The position numbers and the translations under genes were made by a program. Of a stretch of DNA of 20,649 nucleotides, positions 1 through 6,165 are shown piece by piece. Numbering within the stretch: the first letter of the stretch is position 1; each line of letters starts with the position of its first letter. The notes beneath the pieces were generated by a model that was given only the letters and a program-made list of their open reading frames with translations, was not told the origin of the DNA and searched no databases. Source of the stretch: VRUE01 sp036406595 (GTDB lineage Bacteria > Actinomycetota > Thermoleophilia > Solirubrobacterales > 70-9); NCBI GenBank assembly GCA_036406595.1, contig DASXAR010000053.1, positions 1 through 20,649 on the forward strand, written 5' to 3'.

Positions 1-2
1 CC

Positions 3-2057
3 TCGAACCTGGTGATCACCAGCGGCACCGCCTCGGGCAAGAGCCTCGCCTTCAACCTGCCGGTGCTCGACGGCATCGCGCGGGACCCGAAGCGCCGCGC
101 CCTCTACCTCTACCCGACCAAGGCGCTGGCCCAGGACCAGGCCCGCAAGCTGGCGTCGCTGCGGCCGCCCGGTGTGCGCGAGGCGATCTACGACGGCGAC
201 ACGCCGCGCGAGGAGCGCCCGTCGATCCGTCGCCGCAACAACCTCGTCCTCACCAACCCGGACATGCTCCACGTCGGGCTCCTTCCTCACCACAAGAGCT
301 GGGGCGACTTCCTCGCCAATCTCGGCTGGGTCGTCGTCGACGAGGCCCACACCTACCGCGGCGTCTTCGGCTCCCACGTCGCCAACGTGATCCGGAGGCT
401 GCGGCGGATCTCCCGCGCCTACGGCGCGGAGCCGCGCTTCCTGCTTGCCTCGGCGACGATTGCCAACCCGGTCGAGCTGGCCGAGGGCCTGGTCGGAGCG
501 CCGTTCGAGCCGATCGCCGACGACGGCGCACCGCGGACGGGCCGCGAGATCGCGATGTGGAACCCGCCGCTGATCGACAGGGCGAGTGGGACGCGCCGCT
601 CGCCGCTCTCCGAGGCGGCCGAGCTCCTTGTCGAGCTCGTATCGCAGGGCGTGCGGACGATCTGCTTCCTGAAAAGCCGGCGCGGGATCGAGCTGATCCA
701 GCGCTTCGCGCGGGATGGCCTGGAGGCGCGCGGAAAGGCCGACCTCGGCGCCCGGATCGCTCCCTACCGCGGCGGCTACACGCCGCAGCAGCGGCGCGAG
801 ATCGAGGCGCGCCTGGCCGCCGGAGAGCTGCTTGCCGTGGTGGCCACGGACGCGCTCGAGCTGGGAATCGACATCGGCGAGCTCGATGCGGCCATCTGCG
901 TCACCTTCCCAGGCACCGTCGCCAGCCTGCGCCAGATGTGGGGCAGGGCCGGAAGGCGCCGCCGCGGCCTGGCGGTCTACGTCGCGGGCCAGGACGCCCT
1001 CGACCAGTTCTTCTGCCGCCACCCGGACGAGTTCATCGACCGTCCCGTCGAGGCGGCGATCCTCGACCCCGAGAACGAGCAGATCGCCGCCCGCCATCTT
1101 CTCGCCGCCGCCTACGAGCTTCCCCTCAGCGACGAGGACGACGAGATCTTCGGGGCGTCGTGGCGGGACCGGGCCGAGCGCCTGGCCACAGCCGGCGAGC
1201 TGCGGCGCGCGGGCGGCCGGCTGCTGCCGCGCAGCAGCGAGTTCGTCGCCTCGAAGATCGCGCTGCGCTCGGCCTCGGCGGACTCGGTCGCGGTGATCGA
1301 GCGCGACTCCGGCGAGATGCTCGGGCTGGTCGAGGCCGAGCGCGCGTTCACCACGATCCACCCCGGTGCGGTGTACCTGCACCTGGGGCGCTCCTACGAG
1401 GTCGAGCAGCTGGACATTCGCGGCCGGCGGGCGATCGTCACCCGCTTCGAGGGCGACTGGTACACGCGGCCGAAAAAGGAGACCGAGATCTACATCGAGC
1501 GGGTGCGCGAGCAGCGGAGCACCGCCGGGGTCGAGCTGCACTTCGGCGAGGTCTCGGTGACCGAGCAGGTGATCGCCTTCCAGCGGGTCTCGATCTCCGA
1601 GCAGGAGCCGATCGACGTGGTCGCGCTGGAGCTGCCCGAGCAGCACTTCGTCACCCAGGCGCTCTGGTACGTCCTGCCCGACCCGCTCAGCGGCTCCCTG
1701 CCCCCCGACGTCCTGCTCGGCGCGCTGCACGCCACCGAGCACGGACAGATCGCGGTGCTGCCGCTGATCGCGATGTGCGATCGATGGGACATCGGCGGCC
1801 TCTCGACCAACGTCCACTTCCAGACCGGCCGCTCGACGATCTTCATCTACGACGGGCATCCGGGCGGGGTCGGGATCACGCTGCGCGGCTACGAGCAGTT
1901 CGAGCGGCTGCTCGGCGACGCCGAGCGGCTGATCGCCGAGTGCCCGTGCGAGTCCGGCTGCCCCTCCTGCGTGCAGAGCCCCAAGTGCGGCAACCTCAAC
2001 GAGCCCCTCCACAAGGAGGGGGCCCTGGAGCTGATGCGAACGATGAAGTCGGCATGA
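3..2057 (+). CDS. mrfA: DEAD/DEAH-box helicase with C-terminal DUF1998, MrfA/YprA family (5' partial)
   Basis: Superfamily 2 ATP-dependent helicase. MrfA of Bacillus is a 3'-5' DNA helicase involved in repair of mitomycin-type damage. Visible motifs: Walker A SGTASGKS (about 21-44), DEAH (339-350), SAT in LLASATIANP (near 445-470), and the motif V/VI segment ATDALELGIDIGEL followed by QMWGRAGRRRR. Near the C-terminus a Cys-rich cluster (CPCESGCPSCVQSPKC, 1941-1988) matches the presumed zinc-binding end of DUF1998 helicases. The frame is open to the left edge and the first visible residues (SNLVITSGTASGKS) lie just before motif I, so the true start is upstream and the GTG at 12 is internal. 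About 685 residues are visible and the amino-terminal segment is missing. The stop overlaps the next start as ATGA, indicating translational coupling. Family assignment is firm; the repair role is inferred from the family. Confidence 0.93.
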   Translation, partial: SNLVITSGTASGKSLAFNLPVLDGIARDPKRRALYLYPTKALAQDQARKLASLRPPGVREAIYDGDTPREERPSIRRRNNLVLTNPDMLHVGLLPHHKSWGDFLANLGWVVVDEAHTYRGVFGSHVANVIRRLRRISRAYGAEPRFLLASATIANPVELAEGLVGAPFEPIADDGAPRTGREIAMWNPPLIDRASGTRRSPLSEAAELLVELVSQGVRTICFLKSRRGIELIQRFARDGLEARGKADLGARIAPYRGGYTPQQRREIEARLAAGELLAVVATDALELGIDIGELDAAICVTFPGTVASLRQMWGRAGRRRRGLAVYVAGQDALDQFFCRHPDEFIDRPVEAAILDPENEQIAARHLLAAAYELPLSDEDDEIFGASWRDRAERLATAGELRRAGGRLLPRSSEFVASKIALRSASADSVAVIERDSGEMLGLVEAERAFTTIHPGAVYLHLGRSYEVEQLDIRGRRAIVTRFEGDWYTRPKKETEIYIERVREQRSTAGVELHFGEVSVTEQVIAFQRVSISEQEPIDVVALELPEQHFVTQALWYVLPDPLSGSLPPDVLLGALHATEHGQIAVLPLIAMCDRWDIGGLSTNVHFQTGRSTIFIYDGHPGGVGITLRGYEQFERLLGDAERLIAECPCESGCPSCVQSPKCGNLNEPLHKEGALELMRTMKSA

Positions 2058-2530
2058 CGCAGGTTTCGGTAGTCGGGGCCGGCGGCTGCGAGGAGGGCTC
2101 GGAGCTGTGGGGGCTGGCGGAGGAGGTGGGCCGGGGTCTCGCCGAGGCCGGTGTGACGGTCGTCTGCGGGGGCCGCGGAGGCGTGATGGAAGCCGCCGCC
2201 AGGGGTGCCGCGGGTGCCGGTGGCGAGGTGATCGGGATCCTTCCCGGGAGCGCGCTCGAGGACGCCAACCCGCATTGCACCCACGTCGTCGCTAGCGCGG
2301 TCGGGCAGGCGCGGAACCTCGCGGTTGTCGCCAGCGGCGATGCGGTGGTGGCGGTCGGGGGAGAGTGGGGAACCCTCTCGGAGATCGCTCACGCCCGCAA
2401 CCTCGGCAAGAAGGTTGTTGCGCTGCGAAGCTGGAGCCTCACCGGCCGCGATCGGATGGAGGGGGCGCCCGGGGTGATCCCGGTCGAGACCGCCGAGGAG
2501 GCCGTCCGGGCGGCCCTCGACCTGCTCTGA
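2054..2530 (+). CDS. LOG-like / TIGR00725 family Rossmann protein
   Basis: A 158-residue Rossmann-fold protein of the TIGR00725 group, related to LOG (cytokinin-riboside-monophosphate phosphoribohydrolase) and molybdenum-cofactor carrier proteins. It has an N-terminal VVGAGGCEEGSE segment, then GGRGGVMEAAARGA (classic LOG-type helix start), then VGGEWGTLSEIAHA, the equivalent of the PGGYGTLEE loop. In that loop the Pro is Val and one residue is inserted, typical of TIGR00725 rather than true LOG enzymes, so cytokinin activation should not be assumed. The ATG at 2054 overlaps the helicase stop (ATGA) and defines the start. The gene ends 8 nt before the convergent GNAT gene. The substrate is unknown; nucleotide or cofactor binding is the safe statement. 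Confidence 0.85.
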   Translation: MTQVSVVGAGGCEEGSELWGLAEEVGRGLAEAGVTVVCGGRGGVMEAAARGAAGAGGEVIGILPGSALEDANPHCTHVVASAVGQARNLAVVASGDAVVAVGGEWGTLSEIAHARNLGKKVVALRSWSLTGRDRMEGAPGVIPVETAEEAVRAALDLL

Positions 2531-2538
2531 GCTTCCCG

Positions 2539-3069
2539 TCAGGCCTCCTCCGTTTCGAACAGCCGCGCCATGATCAGCGAGGACCGCAGCGAGCCGTCGA
2601 GCCGGCGGAAGTGGTTCCGCCGCAGGCCCTCCTGGTCGAACCCCAAGGAGCGATAGAGCGCGATCGCCGCCTCATTGTCGGGGAAGACTTCGAGCTCGAT
2701 CTTGTGGACGTGCGGCGGGCGGGCGTCCAGGGCCGCCTCCATCAGGGCGCGCCCGCCGCCGCGGCGCCGCGAGCGGGGAAGCAGCCACATGCCCAGGGTG
2801 AGGACGCCCTGCGCGGGGGTCGGATGGAGGCCGAGGGCGCCCACCACCTCTCCCTCCTCCTCGGCGACGAAGACGAAGGTGTCCGCTCCGCCCGAGCCGA
2901 TTGCCTGGCGGAACCGCTCCTCGAGCTCCTCGACGGACGTCGTCGACTCGGTTGCCAGCCAACGCCCTTCATCGACGACCGCCTTCATTCCCGCGGCGAT
3001 CCTCTCCACGTCCTCCATCGTCGCCGGCCGAACCTGCACCGGCCGAGGATATGCCGCCCCGGCGTCCAC
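2539..3069 (-). CDS. GNAT family N-acetyltransferase
   Basis: Acetyl-CoA-dependent N-acetyltransferase of about 176 residues, substrate not predictable. The canonical beta1 start VQVRPATMEDVERIAAGM is present, then FVFVAEEEGEVVGALGLH (beta4), then the pyrophosphate-binding motif A region LGMWLLPRSRRRGGGRALME, then VFPDNEAAIALYRSLGFDQEG (motif B), the usual GNAT order. Two GTG starts are possible. The one at 3069 has a weak GAGAG about 6 nt upstream; the one at 3039 begins exactly at VQVRPAT, where most family members start. Either start lies inside the 3' end of the upstream GH15-like gene (overlap 101 or 71 nt). The gene converges on the LOG-like gene with 8 nt between stops. Fold is certain; start uncertain. 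Confidence 0.88.
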   Translation of the reverse strand: MDAGAAYPRPVQVRPATMEDVERIAAGMKAVVDEGRWLATESTTSVEELEERFRQAIGSGGADTFVFVAEEEGEVVGALGLHPTPAQGVLTLGMWLLPRSRRRGGGRALMEAALDARPPHVHKIELEVFPDNEAAIALYRSLGFDQEGLRRNHFRRLDGSLRSSLIMARLFETEEA

Positions 3070-4477
3070 CAGCGGCTCTCATCGGCCAGAGGGCGCGAAG
3101 GGCGAGGATCGCGAAGGCGTGCGACCAGGCGAGGGGAGTGGTCGAGCGTGGCGCCCCGGTCCGCGCGTCGACCCGCTCGGGCAGCATCCCGAGCGGCGTC
3201 GCGTCGCGGCGCAGCTCGGCCATCAGGCGCAGCGCCGCCCGCCTCTCGCCCAGCACCGCCAGGCTCCACGCAGTCCACGCGGTCGGCGCGGTCCAGGGGT
3301 CGGCGCCGCCGCTCCAATCCTCGGAGGGAAGCAGGCCGAAGCGGCCGCTCTCCCGGGCCAGGCGCAGCATCGTGCGGCGGGCGGCCGCGAAGAGTGGGGG
3401 ACGCGGGAACGGCCGCACGGCCCATGCTGCCGTCGAGTCGAGACCGGAGGACGGGTCCCCCGCGATGCGCACCAGCCCCCGATGGGTCCGAAACTCAACC
3501 ATGTCTTGATCATCCGACCCGTCGGCGGTGGAAACGACGTTGCCGAGGTAGTCGCCTGGTGATTTCTCCTGGTAGTCGGACCGGTCTCGCCACGCGGGGA
3601 GCTCGCTCGCCGCCCCCGGCCGTCCGCTTCCCCACCCGTGTCCTGGGGGTCGCCTCTCATCCGGCCCCGGAGCGGCGGCGATCGCTGCCGCCCGCACCCA
3701 CCCGGCCGCGTCGCCCTGCGCGGCGCGGCCCGGGACAGGCTCTCCGCTGCCGTCGAACCGCGCGGCGGCCTCGAGGTCAAGCCGGCGAAGGAAGCCGACC
3801 ACACGACGTGCGTCGACGCGGTAACCGGCTGAGGCGAGGGCGATCGCGACGGCGGCGGCGTCACGGGGCCATACATAGGCCCATCCCTGGCGGGCGCCGG
3901 CAACGACCGCGCCGCTGCGCCTGTTGGTCAGCGCGCGCAGGACGAGTAGCGACCGGAGATAGAGGCGACTGGCCCACAGCGGCGCGGACCGCCCCAGCGG
4001 CCGAGCGCGGGCGATCCAGCGACGATCGGCCGCGGCGCCCGCCGTTCCGTCGATCGCCCGCACGAGCCGAAATCTCCGACCGCCCAGACGCGCGATCGTG
4101 ACCAGCACGTTGGTTCCGGGGAGGTACCGCTGCGTGATCGAGTCGGCACGCCACAGCGGCACCCATTCGCCGCCGGCGCGCACCCGCGCGACCCGGACGG
4201 AGTCTCTCGCCACACTGCCCGCCGCCTGCCGCGCGGCCGGAACCTCGACCAGCGGCCGGCCGGTCGGACCCGGTGCGCGAAGGTCGACCAGGTCTCCGTA
4301 GGCGTCCACCGCACCCGCCCTGCCGCCATTCCCGATCACCGCTACGCCGAAGAAGGGATCCGGCCGGCCGGCGATCCCACGCGGCGTGCGCGGATCGGCG
4401 TCGTTTCCGCCCGAGATCAGGACGGCGGCGACCGCGCCCAGGGCGACGAGGATCAGCGCTATGCGGCTCGCTCGCAC
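2969..4477 (-). CDS. membrane-anchored glycoside hydrolase family 15-like protein
   Basis: About 502 residues. An N-terminal hydrophobic helix (ALILVALGAVAAVLISGG) predicts a signal anchor or signal peptide, so the enzyme would act outside the membrane. GH15 (glucoamylase/glucodextranase/trehalase type) features: RSLLVLRALTNRRSGAVVAG, then GWAYVWPRDAA (about 3856-3890, the conserved WPRD substrate-site motif), then GLLPSEDWSGGADPWTAPTA (the expected position of the general-acid Glu), then GMLPERVDARTGAP with TPLAWSHAFAILAL (about 3150-3190, the LPEQ-like general-base motif). Substrate is probably an alpha-glucoside, not defined. The start could be TTG 4489 or GTG 4477; GTG is preferred. The last roughly 40 residues are low-complexity Gly/Arg/Ser and lie over the next gene's start, so the homologous domain ends before the stop. 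It is divergent from the tRNA gene. Confidence 0.68.
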   Translation of the reverse strand: MRASRIALILVALGAVAAVLISGGNDADPRTPRGIAGRPDPFFGVAVIGNGGRAGAVDAYGDLVDLRAPGPTGRPLVEVPAARQAAGSVARDSVRVARVRAGGEWVPLWRADSITQRYLPGTNVLVTIARLGGRRFRLVRAIDGTAGAAADRRWIARARPLGRSAPLWASRLYLRSLLVLRALTNRRSGAVVAGARQGWAYVWPRDAAAVAIALASAGYRVDARRVVGFLRRLDLEAAARFDGSGEPVPGRAAQGDAAGWVRAAAIAAAPGPDERRPPGHGWGSGRPGAASELPAWRDRSDYQEKSPGDYLGNVVSTADGSDDQDMVEFRTHRGLVRIAGDPSSGLDSTAAWAVRPFPRPPLFAAARRTMLRLARESGRFGLLPSEDWSGGADPWTAPTAWTAWSLAVLGERRAALRLMAELRRDATPLGMLPERVDARTGAPRSTTPLAWSHAFAILALRALWPMRAAGGRRGGISSAGAGSAGDDGGRGEDRRGNEGGRR

Positions 4478-4513
4478 CCCGCCATGCAATCAACCGGGGA
4501 GACCGCCGGGCGC

Positions 4514-4519
4514 TAGCCT
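4514..4519 (+). promoter_or_regulatory. -10-like box for tRNA-Phe
   Basis: TAGCCT, 26 nt before the first tRNA base. The identical hexamer precedes the genes at 4677 and 11734. No good -35 element was found 16-18 bp upstream. The box is inferred from recurrence and position. Confidence 0.4.
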
Positions 4520-4545
4520 TCCGGCTGCGCCAAGAGCGCACCCCG

Positions 4546-4618
4546 GGCGAGGTAGCTCAGTTGGTAGAGCACACGACTGAAAATCGTGGTGTCGCCGGTT
4601 CGATTCCGGCCCTCGCCA
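4546..4618 (+). tRNA. tRNA-Phe (anticodon GAA)
   Basis: A complete cloverleaf can be drawn by hand. Acceptor stem GGCGAGG (4546-4552) pairs with CCTCGCC (4611-4617); D stem GCTC/GAGC; anticodon stem CACGA/TCGTG with loop CTGAAAA, giving anticodon GAA at 4579-4581; variable loop GTGTC; T stem GCCGG/CCGGC with loop TTCGATT. The discriminator base is A4618. The 3' CCA is not encoded, so it must be added by nucleotidyltransferase. All stems are perfectly paired, so it looks functional. Confidence 0.97.
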
Positions 4619-4664
4619 TCCCAACGCCCAGCGACCTCCCCATCACGGGGTGAGATTCTGTCGC

Positions 4665-4670
4665 TAGCCT
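4665..4670 (+). promoter_or_regulatory. -10-like box, leaderless start of the MmcQ/YjbR-GNAT pair
   Basis: TAGCCT ends 6 nt before the GTG at 4677, and no Shine-Dalgarno sequence lies between. This spacing puts the transcription start at or next to the start codon. The -35 region is not recognisable. Confidence 0.45.
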
Positions 4671-4676
4671 GAGCGC

Positions 4677-5081
4677 GTGTCGAGCTGGGATGACGTTCGC
4701 AGAATCGCCCTGGCCATGCCGGAGGCCGAGGAGCTACCTCTGCACGGGCTGCGCTCATGGCGGGTGCGAAAGAAGCTCTTCGTCTGGGAGCGCCCGCTGC
4801 GCGACCCTGACCTTGCGGCCCTCGGCGAGAGCGCTCCCGACGGCCCGATCCTTGGCGCCCGGGTCGAGGATCTGGGTGCGAAGGAGGCCCTTATCGCAGA
4901 TGAGCCCTGCCTCTATTTCACGACCCCACATTTCGACGGCAACCCGTCGGTCCTCGTCAGGCTCGAGCGGATCGGTGAGGACGATCTCGAGGAATTGATC
5001 GCAGAAGCCTGGCTCTCGAGAGCGTCGAAACGGCTCGCCGCGAGCTACCTCGACCAACTCGGCTCGAGCACGGACCGGTGA
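4677..5081 (+). CDS. MmcQ/YjbR family protein
   Basis: A 134-residue protein of the MmcQ/YjbR family, a small CyaY-like fold often annotated as DNA-binding but without a well-defined biochemical role. Typical features: the N-terminal WDDVRRIALAMPEAEE helix with its P-E-A/E-E pattern, the RVRKKLFVWERPL strand pair, the central CLYFTTPHFDGNPSVLVRL segment (normally F.TPHF.G.P.VLVRL), and the C-terminal LEELIAEAWLSRASKRLAA helix. Full family length. The GTG start is supported by homology and by the TAGCCT box 6 nt upstream. The stop overlaps the next start as GTGA, so the downstream GNAT is probably co-translated. Confidence 0.88.
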   Translation: MSSWDDVRRIALAMPEAEELPLHGLRSWRVRKKLFVWERPLRDPDLAALGESAPDGPILGARVEDLGAKEALIADEPCLYFTTPHFDGNPSVLVRLERIGEDDLEELIAEAWLSRASKRLAASYLDQLGSSTDR

Positions 5082-5611
5082 ATCCCTCGTCGAGGGACAC
5101 TGATCAAGTGAGGGTAAGGGAGGCCACCCGTGCGGATGCCGACCTGCTCTTCGAGCTGATCAAGGAGCTCGCCGAGTACGAGAGGCTCTCCGACCAGGTT
5201 CGGGGCGACGCCAGGCTGCTCGAGGAGTCGATCTTCGATCGCCGCGCCGCTGAGGCCCTGGTGATCGAGGTCGACGGGGAGCCGGCCGGCTATGCGATCT
5301 TCTTCACGACCTTCTCCACCTTCGAGTGCAGGCCCGGAATCTGGCTCGAGGACCTCTACGTCCGTCCGGCCCTGCGCCGGCGCGGCATCGGGCGCGCCGT
5401 GCTGGCCCAGATCGCCGAGATCGCGCTGGAGCGCGATTGCGCCCGACTCGAGTGGGTCGCGCTCGACTGGAATGAGCCGGCTCTCAGCTTCTACGACAGC
5501 CTCGGCGCGGCACGGATCGAGGAATGGCAGGCGCTGCGCCTTGAGGGAGAGGCCCTGCGCCGACTGGGTGCCCGGTCAGGCGGCGGCCAGGGCCTGCTCG
5601 AAGGCCGCTAG
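5078..5611 (+). CDS. GNAT N-acetyltransferase, diamine/thialysine acetyltransferase-like
   Basis: A 177-residue GNAT resembling the spermidine/spermine N1-acetyltransferase (SSAT2/thialysine) group. VRVREATRADADLLFELIKE starts the fold; LAEYERLSDQV follows; GYAIFFTTFSTFECRPGIWL and LEDLYVRPALRRRGIGRAVL (acetyl-CoA loop R-R-x-G-I-G) are the diagnostic strands; then LEWVALDWNEPALSFYDSLG with the catalytic-region Tyr. Acetylation of a small amine is inferred from this similarity. The GTG at 5078 overlaps the previous stop (GTGA). An in-frame GTG at 5108 begins nearer the usual family start, and neither has a clear ribosome-binding site. The 3' end overlaps the convergent macrodomain gene by 36 nt. 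Confidence 0.88.
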   Translation: MNPSSRDTDQVRVREATRADADLLFELIKELAEYERLSDQVRGDARLLEESIFDRRAAEALVIEVDGEPAGYAIFFTTFSTFECRPGIWLEDLYVRPALRRRGIGRAVLAQIAEIALERDCARLEWVALDWNEPALSFYDSLGAARIEEWQALRLEGEALRRLGARSGGGQGLLEGR

Positions 5612-6118
5612 CTCGCGCTCGCCGAAGAGGCAGAAGCGGACCAGCTCGACCCTGTCACCCTGCTCCTGCAGCGCTTCGAGCGTCGCCGAGAGCGCCACCG
5701 GTGCCGCCTCGTCAAGCGGGTAGCCGTAGATGCCGCAGGAGATCGCCGGAAAGGCGACCGACCGCAGGCCGAGCTCGGCGGCGAGCGCAATCGAGTTCCG
5801 GTGGGCCGCCGCGAGCAATCGCGCCTCGTCCCCGCCATGGCGGCCGTAGACCGGCCCCACCACGTGCACGACCATGCGGCATGGCAGGTCGAAGGCCTCG
5901 GTTGCGACGGCCTCGCCGGTGGGGACCGGGCCGGAGGCGGCTATCAGCTCGTCGCTGGCACGCTGAAGCTGCGGCCCCGCGGCGCTCGAGATCGCCCGCG
6001 CCACACCGCCGCCGTGGGACAGCTGCGAGTTGGCGGCGTTGACGATCGCGTCGACCGGTTGCCGGGTTAGGTCGGCGCGAACAACCTCGATCGGGCCGTC
6101 ACCTGTCTCCGTGCTCAT
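5576..6118 (-). CDS. macrodomain protein, O-acetyl-ADP-ribose deacetylase-like
   Basis: A 180-residue single-domain macro protein of the MacroD/YmdB type, which hydrolyses O-acetyl-ADP-ribose and may remove mono-ADP-ribose from proteins. Motif 1 is VDAIVNAANSQLSHGGGVA, with the conserved NAAN adenine/ribose site and the GGGVA diphosphate loop. Motif 2 is VAFPAISCGIYGYPLDEAA, with the S-x-G-I-Y-G-Y/F-P loop that is diagnostic of the family. A VVHVVGPVYG strand lies between. The ATG at 6118 lies 9 nt from a CACAAT -10-like box. The gene is divergent from the STAND ATPase across 47 bp and convergent with the upstream GNAT, overlapping it by 36 nt. Function is firm at family level. Confidence 0.93.
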   Translation of the reverse strand: MSTETGDGPIEVVRADLTRQPVDAIVNAANSQLSHGGGVARAISSAAGPQLQRASDELIAASGPVPTGEAVATEAFDLPCRMVVHVVGPVYGRHGGDEARLLAAAHRNSIALAAELGLRSVAFPAISCGIYGYPLDEAAPVALSATLEALQEQGDRVELVRFCLFGERELAAFEQALAAA

Positions 6119-6127
6119 CCGACCCCA

Positions 6128-6156
6128 ATTGTGACTGGCGATCGCTCCCGTACCCT
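6128..6156. promoter_or_regulatory. overlapping divergent promoters for the macrodomain and STAND genes
   Basis: On the plus strand TTGTGA (6129-6134), a 16 bp spacer and TACCCT (6151-6156) form a -35/-10 pair ending 9 nt before the GTG at 6166. On the minus strand CACAAT (6133-6128) ends 9 nt before the ATG at 6118. The -35 of one promoter and the -10 of the other are essentially the same bases, so polymerase binding at the two should compete. Inferred from sequence only. Confidence 0.5.
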
Positions 6157-6165
6157 CTTGATCAG

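Noticed and set aside
2365..4101. 578-codon open frame on the plus strand over the GNAT and GH15-like genes
   Set aside because: Translation is Arg/Pro/Gly-rich without any domain; it mirrors the real minus-strand genes, a common effect of high GC.
4638..4650. CCCC/GGGG hairpin after tRNA-Phe
   Set aside because: Four pairs only, and no T tract follows; not enough for a terminator call.
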